Shown here: in pieces, positions 1 to 4,515 of the stretch
Position numbering within the stretch: the first letter of the stretch is position 1
Layout: each line of letters starts with the position of its first letter
Assembly (NCBI GenBank): GCA_947629075.1
Contig: CANRCI010000073.1
Location: 1 to 6,505, forward strand
Direction of reading: 5' to 3'
From: an uncultured Bacilli bacterium
Lineage (GTDB): Bacteria > Bacillota_I > Bacilli_A > RF39 > UBA660
Length of the DNA stretch: 6,505 bases
The notes under the pieces: generated by a model
What the model saw: only the letters and a program-made list of their open reading frames with translations
Database searches by the model: none
What the model was told of the DNA's origin: nothing
Translations under genes and position numbers: made by a program

Positions 1-587
1 GGCATTACGTTATTGACGCGAATTCCCTTTTCTCCCAATATGCTAGCTGTCTTGGCACTGAAATAGGATAGACATCTTTTAGAATACATATATGCGAAAG
101 TACTAGGACTTTTTACAGCAAGTGGCATAATCAACCTCTGAACCTCTTCCCAACTTTCAGCATAGATCATTTTCTTTTCTTCTCTTTTAAACTTTTCCCA
201 ATTCAAACCAGCGGCACTACTGACGTAGAGAATCGCTCCACCCTTAACAATACGGTTAGTTAAATATTTATTAGTGATATAGAAATTGGCTGTGTAGTTA
301 CAATTAAAAGTTGTCAAGTAATCAGTCTTAGAACCAGATAATCCAGCATTTCCAAAGAAACAATCGATTTTTTTAGGTAACTTTTTAAAGGTCTTATCGA
401 TATCATCTTTTTTAGATAAATCACATTTAAAAAACTCTACTACCCCTTTAACATTACAAGGATTTATGTCTAAAGCATATACTTGTGCTTCCTGTTCTAC
501 TAACATTTTAACCAAGGCTTTACCCATACCACTAGAGGCACCAGTTACAACACAAATCTTATCGCGATAATTTAATAAATCTTTCAT
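1..587 (-). CDS. SDR-family NAD(P)-dependent oxidoreductase, 3-alpha-hydroxysteroid dehydrogenase-like (C-terminus outside window)
   Basis: The window holds the first 195 codons of a short-chain dehydrogenase/reductase; the 3' end lies beyond base 1. The start is ATG at 585-587, with a strong AGGAGGG ribosome site five bases upstream. Visible Rossmann and catalytic motifs are TGASSGMG (residues 15-22, cofactor loop), Asp40 after beta-2 (an acidic residue that usually favours NAD(H)), NAG (80-82), Asn97, the VSS serines (123-124), Tyr166-x3-Lys170, and GIRVNNVMP at the cut end. About 40 residues separate the serine from the Tyr, far more than the usual dozen or so. The same kind of insert is known in the 3-alpha-hydroxysteroid dehydrogenase/carbonyl reductase subgroup (Comamonas type). 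The fold and redox chemistry are secure. A steroid or bile-acid substrate is only inferred, and another alcohol or carbonyl substrate is equally possible. The gene appears monocistronic, with its own promoter. Confidence 0.94.
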   Translation of the reverse strand, partial: MKDLLNYRDKICVVTGASSGMGKALVKMLVEQEAQVYALDINPCNVKGVVEFFKCDLSKKDDIDKTFKKLPKKIDCFFGNAGLSGSKTDYLTTFNCNYTANFYITNKYLTNRIVKGGAILYVSSAAGLNWEKFKREEKKMIYAESWEEVQRLIMPLAVKSPSTFAYMYSKRCLSYFSAKTASILGEKGIRVNNVM

Positions 588-592
588 ACAAT

Positions 593-599
593 CCCTCCT
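593..599 (-). promoter_or_regulatory. Ribosome binding site of the SDR gene
   Basis: AGGAGGG on the minus strand lies five bases before the ATG at 587. It is the strongest Shine-Dalgarno match in the window and fixes the start of the oxidoreductase. Confidence 0.85.
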
Positions 600-612
600 A
601 TTTTATATGTTT

Positions 613-641
613 GATATACCATAAAGATTAAAAATATGCAA
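613..641 (-). promoter_or_regulatory. Candidate sigma-A promoter of the SDR gene
   Basis: On the minus strand, TTGCAT (636-641) is followed by a 17-base spacer and TATATC (613-618). A TG dinucleotide one base upstream of the -10 makes it an extended -10 element. Transcription would start near 606, giving a leader of about 20 bases that contains the ribosome site. It follows the terminator at 643-663 directly, so the SDR gene is likely a separate unit. The -35 matches only TTG of the consensus. Confidence 0.55.
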
Positions 642-642
642 G

Positions 643-663
643 AAAAAAGAAGTATCAACTTCT
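643..663 (-). terminator. Rho-independent terminator after the pilin/membrane-protein unit
   Basis: On the minus strand, AGAAGT (663-658), loop TGAT and ACTTCT (653-648) form a perfect 6-bp stem, followed directly by five T residues. The stem begins inside the TAG stop (664-662) of the 82-codon membrane protein gene. It ends that transcript before the SDR promoter. Confidence 0.75.
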
Positions 664-910
664 ATTGTCTCGAATTATCAAAAAGCACTAGAGTACCCAA
701 ATTAATACATGCCGATATGACAAAGAAAACGGGAATTAAAAGTGTAAAAAACCACCATATTGTGTCATTGCTCAAATCAAGGCGATCATTTATAATAATC
801 GTCGTCATAAGGGCGTATAGAACTGAAGATATAACGCTAGCAATAATGGTAATGCAATAAGCTTTACTCCTGTTAATCTTTATAACATTTTTATTCTTTT
901 TAAACCACAT
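662..910 (-). CDS. Small two-helix membrane protein of unknown function
   Basis: I do not recognise this 82-residue protein. It has a basic N-terminus (WFKKNKNVIKINRSK, residues 2-16), a hydrophobic helix at about 18-40, a short polar loop with charges (NDRLDLSND, 41-49), and a second helix at about 50-77 starting IWWFF. The positive-inside rule suggests that the N-terminus is cytoplasmic. Its ATG lies three bases after the TAG stop of the upstream pilin gene, and there is only a weak ribosome site (AATAGG). It is therefore probably translated by coupling to the pilin gene, and a terminator overlaps its stop codon. The co-transcription suggests a role linked to the pilin, but no domain shows it. 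A plus-strand frame overlaps this stretch, but the operon position and protein-like character favour the minus strand. Confidence 0.6.
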   Translation of the reverse strand: MWFKKNKNVIKINRSKAYCITIIASVISSVLYALMTTIIINDRLDLSNDTIWWFFTLLIPVFFVISACINLGTLVLFDNSRQ

Positions 911-913
911 AGC

Positions 914-1105
914 CTATTCGCAATAACCCTTTCCTATTCCGTCACCAGCATTGTATTCTTGACCAGCAATCTCACAAGAAGTTTTGGTAACGCTATCTTT
1001 CAAATAACCACCAAAAGTATTAATAATTCCAATTACAATTACAGAAATAAGCGCAATTATTAACACATACTCAACTAAAGCTTGTCCTTTTTCATTCCTT
1101 CTCAT
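914..1105 (-). CDS. Flp/type IVb-like prepilin (63 aa)
   Basis: This is a small class III (type IVb-like) prepilin. A short basic leader MRRNEKG (residues 1-7) ends in the glycine where prepilin peptidase would cut. The mature N-terminus QALVEYVLIIALISVIVIG carries Glu at +5 followed by Tyr and about 18 hydrophobic residues, the classic Flp pilin core. The tail (31-63) is small and polar, with cysteines at 44 and 62 that could form a disulfide. Such subunits are made at the membrane and assembled into Tad/Flp pili or pseudopili; no assembly ATPase, TadC-type protein or peptidase gene is in the window. I chose ATG 1105 because AGGTG lies five bases upstream. An upstream in-frame TTG at 1165 would give 83 residues, but it forms part of the promoter -35 box. 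The gene is first in a two-gene unit. Confidence 0.85.
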   Translation of the reverse strand: MRRNEKGQALVEYVLIIALISVIVIGIINTFGGYLKDSVTKTSCEIAGQEYNAGDGIGKGYCE

Positions 1106-1110
1106 ATTTT

Positions 1111-1115
1111 CACCT
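1111..1115 (-). promoter_or_regulatory. Ribosome binding site fixing the pilin start
   Basis: AGGTG lies five bases before ATG 1105. The alternative in-frame starts (ATG 1123 and TTG 1165) have no comparable site, and both sit upstream of or close to the predicted transcription start. Confidence 0.7.
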
Positions 1116-1136
1116 AACCTCATATCTATAATAATA

Positions 1137-1165
1137 ATTTTATACTTATCACCTATTTTTGTCAA
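1137..1165 (-). promoter_or_regulatory. Strong sigma-A promoter of the pilin gene
   Basis: On the minus strand, TTGACA (1160-1165) is a perfect -35 box. A 17-base spacer follows, then TAAAAT (1137-1142), five of six matches to the -10 consensus. Transcription would start near 1130, leaving a leader of about 25 bases with AGGTG before ATG 1105. It is the best promoter match in the window and suggests substantial expression of the pilin. Confidence 0.8.
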
Positions 1166-1192
1166 TATCTTTTAGGGTACTGTAACTCGCGC

Positions 1193-1221
1193 TTTACCTA
1201 TTTTTTTATCTGTGCTAAACT
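1193..1221 (+). promoter_or_regulatory. Candidate promoter of the DUF192 gene
   Basis: TTTACC (1193-1198), a 17-base spacer and TAAACT (1216-1221), with TG one base upstream of the -10 (extended -10). Each hexamer matches consensus at four of six places. Transcription would start near 1228, so the mRNA would have an unusually short leader with its ribosome site at or next to the 5' end. It sits back to back with the pilin promoter, with 27 bases between the two -35 boxes. Confidence 0.5.
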
Positions 1222-1237
1222 TTAGTTGGTGAAAGGT

Positions 1238-1555
1238 ATGACGGTAACAATTAAAGATATAGAAATAAGAAATGTTTCAGGCTTCTTACAAAAGTTTTTA
1301 GGACTGATGTTTAAAAAAAATTTTAACTACGCCCTAAAATTTCGTTGTAATGGAATTCATACTTTCTTTATGAGAGAAAATATCAATGTCATCCTAACTG
1401 ATAAAAATGATACTGTTCTATATATATATCGCAATTTAAAGAAAAACAGAGTCATTCTACCAAAAAAAAATGTTTACTATACCTACGAATTTCCAAGTAA
1501 CACTGTAAAAAACATAAATGTTGGTGACACTATACAAAAAAACAATGCTATATAA
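1238..1555 (+). CDS. DUF192 family protein
   Basis: This 105-residue protein matches the pattern of the DUF192 family, a small beta-rich fold of unknown biochemical role. In order, it has LGLMFKK (residues 21-27; family pattern 'GLMfR'), H41-TFFM45 (family 'HsFWMkNt'), INVILTD (49-55; 'ipLDiaFid'), a Tyr/Phe-Pro strand (YTYEFPSNTV, 81-90; 'vLElpaG') and NVGD (94-97; 'vGD'). No signal peptide or membrane helix is seen, so it is probably cytoplasmic, whereas many DUF192 proteins are exported. ATG 1238 is preferred because GGTG at 1228-1231 is well spaced from it; an in-frame TTG at 1226 would add four residues and lacks a ribosome site. It is divergent from the pilin gene and converges on the ZIP gene, with an 8-bp overlap of the ends. 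Confidence 0.8.
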   Translation: MTVTIKDIEIRNVSGFLQKFLGLMFKKNFNYALKFRCNGIHTFFMRENINVILTDKNDTVLYIYRNLKKNRVILPKKNVYYTYEFPSNTVKNINVGDTIQKNNAI

Positions 1556-1563
1556 ACATTGTT
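1536..1563 (-). terminator. Terminator of the uppP-ZIP operon, inside the overlapping gene ends
   Basis: On the minus strand, AACAATG (1563-1557), a 9-base loop and CATTGTT (1547-1541) form a 7-bp stem, followed by five more T residues, giving seven in a row with the end of the stem. The ZIP stop (TAG, 1550-1548) and the DUF192 stop (TAA, 1553-1555) both lie in the loop. The plus strand has the same hairpin but no U-tract, so efficient termination is expected only for the minus-strand operon. Confidence 0.75.
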
Positions 1564-2282
1564 ATAATCAATAATACAATTCCCAGTTCTATTCCTTTTA
1601 GGGCTGTTTTTTTATCTTTTAAACTTATAATTTTAGGAAGTAATTCACAAAGGGATATGAAGATGATCATACCGATTGTAAGCGATAACAGTGTTCCATT
1701 TACGATACTGTTTTCAAAGAAGTCAGTTGCTAAAAAAGTTAGAACTCCACCGATGGCAGTCGAAATCGAAACGCCACCAATAATCGTTGCATTCTTTACT
1801 TTATCTTTACTACTTTTAAACAGAATAGATGAGATTACCATTCCCATTGGAATGTTGTGTAACCCAATACCGACACTTAGTAAAAGGCCGGACTTAACTG
1901 AAGAGTTAACAGCATTGGCAACGGCCATTCCTTCAATAATATTGTGGATTACTAATATCACTGCTGACATAATTCCAATGTGTTCCAAATTGTCATCGTC
2001 ATGACCTTCGTGATCTGGTATAAACACATCCAACATCTTTAAGATAAAATAACCAAAAAATATACCGATAGAAAGAAGAATAATGCTTAAACTGTTTGAG
2101 TACGCATCATTAATTTTTTCCCAAGCTTCTGGCAATAAATCGGTAAGCATGAGCATGATCATTACCCCAAAAGCAAGTCCTAATGAAAATTCGATAAATT
2201 TTTTATTACTTTTACCATAATAGGCAATGCCTGCCCCAATCAATATGAATAACCCTAATAATAAAGTTATTAAAATCCCCAT
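1548..2282 (-). CDS. ZIP-family metal transporter
   Basis: This 244-residue integral membrane protein has about eight helices (roughly 2-22, 30-50, 64-86, 102-124, 130-154, 165-186, 195-215, 227-244), the layout of ZIP (Zrt/Irt-like) importers of zinc, iron or manganese. The signature helices carry HNIIEGMAVA (His113, Asn114, Glu117, Gly118) and HNIPMGMVIS (His142, Asn143, Pro145, Gly147). The loop between helices 3 and 4 holds an acidic/histidine patch, DHEGHDDDN (90-98), a likely metal-handling segment. One oddity is that the second signature usually reads HNxPEG, and here Met146 replaces the Glu of the binuclear metal site. The metal cannot be read from sequence. The GGGTG ribosome site begins within the last base of the uppP stop and lies five bases before the ATG, so the two genes form an operon and are probably translationally coupled. 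Confidence 0.93.
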   Translation of the reverse strand: MGILITLLLGLFILIGAGIAYYGKSNKKFIEFSLGLAFGVMIMLMLTDLLPEAWEKINDAYSNSLSIILLSIGIFFGYFILKMLDVFIPDHEGHDDDNLEHIGIMSAVILVIHNIIEGMAVANAVNSSVKSGLLLSVGIGLHNIPMGMVISSILFKSSKDKVKNATIIGGVSISTAIGGVLTFLATDFFENSIVNGTLLSLTIGMIIFISLCELLPKIISLKDKKTALKGIELGIVLLIITMFI

Positions 2283-2291
2283 AATATCACC

Positions 2292-3104
2292 CTAAAAAAT
2301 AGTACAAAGTATTACTAAAATACCTAATGCTATACGATACCACATAAATACTTCAAAATCATGTTTCTTTAGATACTTCAACAAGTATTTAATACACAAT
2401 AAACCTGATATAAAAGCAACCATTACACCAGTTACAAAAATGCTTAAATTAGCTAAAACTAAATCAAAATTACCTTTCAAAACGAATAGTAATACTGCTC
2501 CAAAAATAATTGGTGCTGACAAATAAAAGGAAAATTTAGCAGCATCTTCACGATCTAATTTTAAATATCTAGCAGCACTAATCGTGGTACCACTTCTAGA
2601 AAATCCCGGTATTAGAGCAAATATTTGACTACATCCGATTAGTAGAGCGTCTTTAATCGTCATATCAGAAATATGCTTATTAGACTTACTATTTTTATCG
2701 ACTAAGTAAATTACAATTCCCATAAATATTAAAGCACAAGCAATGATAATAGGTTGATTTCTAAAAAAGCCTTCAACGACATCTTCGAATAAAACACCGG
2801 CAATGGCAGCTGGAATTGTCGCAGCAATGATATAGTAAAAAATTCTTCCCTCTTTATCTCGCGTTCCCCTTGTAATTCCTTTTATTACCATATTCCAAAA
2901 ATCTTTAAAGAAGTAAAGAGCAATGGCCATAAGTGTTCCAAAGTGAAGAGCAATGTCAAAAGTCATACCCAAATCACCACTTCCAAGCAACTCTTTACCT
3001 ATTCCAAAAACTTCTCTAAAAATTATCAGATGAGCACTTGAAGAAATTGGTAAAAACTCTGCTATTCCTTGTAAAATTCCTAGTAATACAACCGAAAAAT
3101 ACAT
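2292..3104 (-). CDS. uppP: Undecaprenyl-diphosphate phosphatase (UppP/BacA)
   Basis: This integral membrane enzyme removes a phosphate from undecaprenyl pyrophosphate, regenerating the lipid carrier for peptidoglycan and other surface polymers; overexpression is known to give bacitracin resistance. The protein is 270 residues, the usual length for the family. The first signature, QGIAEFLPISSSAHL (12-26), includes Gln12, Glu16, the serine cluster and His25. FDIALHFGT (49-57) holds a conserved His54. The second signature, PGFSRSGTTIS (166-176), carries the catalytic-site Arg170. Several hydrophobic helices follow to the C-terminus. ATG 3104 has GAGGTG eight bases upstream. It is the first gene of a two-gene unit with the ZIP transporter gene. 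The enzyme's active site is metal-dependent, but a functional link to the transporter is only a guess. Confidence 0.97.
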   Translation of the reverse strand: MYFSVVLLGILQGIAEFLPISSSAHLIIFREVFGIGKELLGSGDLGMTFDIALHFGTLMAIALYFFKDFWNMVIKGITRGTRDKEGRIFYYIIAATIPAAIAGVLFEDVVEGFFRNQPIIIACALIFMGIVIYLVDKNSKSNKHISDMTIKDALLIGCSQIFALIPGFSRSGTTISAARYLKLDREDAAKFSFYLSAPIIFGAVLLFVLKGNFDLVLANLSIFVTGVMVAFISGLLCIKYLLKYLKKHDFEVFMWYRIALGILVILCTIF

Positions 3105-3120
3105 ATATCACACACCTCAC

Positions 3121-3134
3121 TATACTTAAGTATA
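3121..3134. promoter_or_regulatory. 14-bp perfect palindrome at the uppP promoter
   Basis: TATACTTAAGTATA reads identically on both strands. It covers the predicted -10 box (3129-3134) and the expected transcription start, and lies just upstream of the uppP ribosome site. That position suits an operator for a dimeric repressor, but the element is AT-rich and partly dictated by the -10 sequence itself. The regulator is unknown. Confidence 0.35.
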
Positions 3135-3158
3135 TCATAGAATAATAAATTTTATTAA
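3129..3158 (-). promoter_or_regulatory. Candidate promoter of uppP-ZIP
   Basis: On the minus strand, the -10 is TATACT (3129-3134), five of six matches, with TG one base upstream (extended -10). TTAATA (3153-3158) is a weak -35 at 18 bases. Transcription would begin near 3122, shortly before GAGGTG at 3113-3118. It overlaps the U-tract end of the lon terminator. Confidence 0.55.
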
Positions 3159-3183
3159 AAAAAATATAACAGAAATATCTGCT
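3157..3183 (-). terminator. Probable rho-independent terminator of lon
   Basis: On the minus strand, just after the lon stop, AGCAGA (3183-3178), loop TATT and TCTGTT (3173-3168) form a 6-bp stem with one G-T pair. ATA and eight T residues (3164-3157) follow. The stem is weak and three bases separate it from the T-run, so termination may be partial. Confidence 0.5.
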
Positions 3184-3186
3184 ATA

Positions 3187-4512
3187 CTATTTAAATATTT
3201 TATCGTATATATCTCTGTATTTTTCAACGAGAATAAATTTGATATCTTTCTTTATTTCTTCTGGTATTTCTTCCAAATCTTTTTTGTTCTCTTTAGGGAT
3301 GAAGATCGTTTTTATCGAAGCACGATGAGCCCCGATGGTCTTCTCTTTCAATCCACCAATGGGTAAGACATGTCCACGCAATGTCACTTCTCCAGTCATA
3401 CCAATATTACTTTTTACTTTAGTATTAGTAAATAGACTTATTAACGTTGTAACTAGAGTAACTCCAGCACTCGGACCGTCTTTTGGTACAGCCCCTTCTG
3501 GGACATGGATGTGAATGTTGTTGTTTTCGAATAAGGTTTCATCGATACCAAATTCTTTAGCATTGGCTTTAATGTAACTAAGTGCTAAAGAGGCACTCTC
3601 TTTCATGACATCACCTAAATTACCCGTTAAAATAAGTTCACCTTTTCCCTTATAAAAAGTAGCTTCAATTGGTAAAATATCCCCACCATATTGGGTATAA
3701 GCTAGTCCATTTACAACCCCTACTTGACTTAAATTTCTATTATCCGTATAGAAATATTTTTCATTTCCTAAATAAGCCTTTATATCATCGGCATCGATAC
3801 TATAATTATCTTTTACTTTATCGATAACTATCTCTTTAACTATTTTTCTAATCACAGTTGCAATTAGACGATCTAGTTCACGAACACCACTTTCTTTAGT
3901 ATAATTTCTAATTATTTTCAAAATTGCTTCATCACTAAAAGTTACCCTTTTAGTACTAAGACCATGCTCATGTAGTTGATTGGCAATCAAATGTCTTTTA
4001 GCAATGTCCAATTTCTCGTATTCAGTATAACTAGAAAGTTCTACTATTTCTAGACGATCGCGAAGTTCCGTAGGAATTTGTTCGATGTAATTGGCAGTTA
4101 ACAAAAACATTACTTTACTAAGATCGTATTCTTCCTCGATATAGTGATCGATAAAATGTTTATTTTGTTCTTTATCTAAAACTTCAAGTAGACTTGAAGC
4201 AGGATCCCCTTTGATATCTTTAGTCATTTTATCTATTTCATCGATAATAAAAACGGGATTAATCGTACCAACTTTTTTCATTCCCTGAATTATTAGACCA
4301 GGAGCTGCCCCGACATAAGTCCTACGGTGTCCGACAATTTCTGCTTCATCGTTAACTCCACCAACGGAAATTTTAGTCGATTTACGATTCAAACTCTTGG
4401 CGATACTTTGGGCAAGAGTCGTCTTTCCGACACCAGGTGGACCAACTAAACAAATAATTGGACTGCGAAGACTATTCTTGTTCTGTTTGACAGCTAAATA
4501 CTCAATAATTCT
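3187..4512 (-). CDS. lon: Lon C-terminal part: AAA+ ATPase and Ser-Lys protease domains (lacks its own start)
   Basis: This is the segment after the in-frame TAG, numbered here as in the full protein. Walker A is GPPGVGKT (352-359), Walker B is VFIIDEID (415-422, Asp419 and Glu420), and sensor-1 Asn469 sits in LLTANY. RDRLE (479-483) carries the arginine-finger region and GVRELDR (residues 537-543) carries sensor-2 Arg539. The protease domain has PKDGPSAG with Ser676 and GGLKEKTIG with Lys719; the 43-residue spacing equals that of the E. coli Ser679-Lys722 dyad. No ATG or good ribosome site occurs between the TAG and Walker A. The first in-frame TTG (4392) lies beyond Walker A, so starting there would remove the nucleotide-binding loop. 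Independent translation into a working ATPase therefore looks improbable. Confidence 0.85.
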   Translation of the reverse strand, partial: RIIEYLAVKQNKNSLRSPIICLVGPPGVGKTTLAQSIAKSLNRKSTKISVGGVNDEAEIVGHRRTYVGAAPGLIIQGMKKVGTINPVFIIDEIDKMTKDIKGDPASSLLEVLDKEQNKHFIDHYIEEEYDLSKVMFLLTANYIEQIPTELRDRLEIVELSSYTEYEKLDIAKRHLIANQLHEHGLSTKRVTFSDEAILKIIRNYTKESGVRELDRLIATVIRKIVKEIVIDKVKDNYSIDADDIKAYLGNEKYFYTDNRNLSQVGVVNGLAYTQYGGDILPIEATFYKGKGELILTGNLGDVMKESASLALSYIKANAKEFGIDETLFENNNIHIHVPEGAVPKDGPSAGVTLVTTLISLFTNTKVKSNIGMTGEVTLRGHVLPIGGLKEKTIGAHRASIKTIFIPKENKKDLEEIPEEIKKDIKFILVEKYRDIYDKIFK

Positions 4513-4515
4513 CTA
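4513..4515 (-). other. In-frame amber stop inside lon
   Basis: Codon 328 is TAG, flanked by AAA before and AGA ATT ATT GAG after. Lon homologues have Glu here, so one G-to-T change in GAG explains it. The frame continues unbroken on both sides. Confidence 0.9.

Noticed and set aside
636..860. Plus-strand open frame of 74 codons
   Set aside because: It lies antisense to the small membrane protein gene, lacks a ribosome site, starts within the SDR promoter region and has no protein-like features.
1657..2004. Plus-strand open frame of 115 codons
   Set aside because: It lies entirely antisense to the ZIP transporter gene, whose motifs are unmistakable; its composition is that of a shadow frame.
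3142..3157. AT-only hairpin between lon and uppP
   Set aside because: It consists only of A-T pairs with almost no loop and overlaps promoter and terminator sequence; no independent support.
4393..4512. Frameshift in lon
   Set aside because: The segments on both sides of the TAG are in the same frame, and the intervening codons read RIIEYLAV...GPPGVGKT, as in Lon homologues, so only a nonsense codon is involved.
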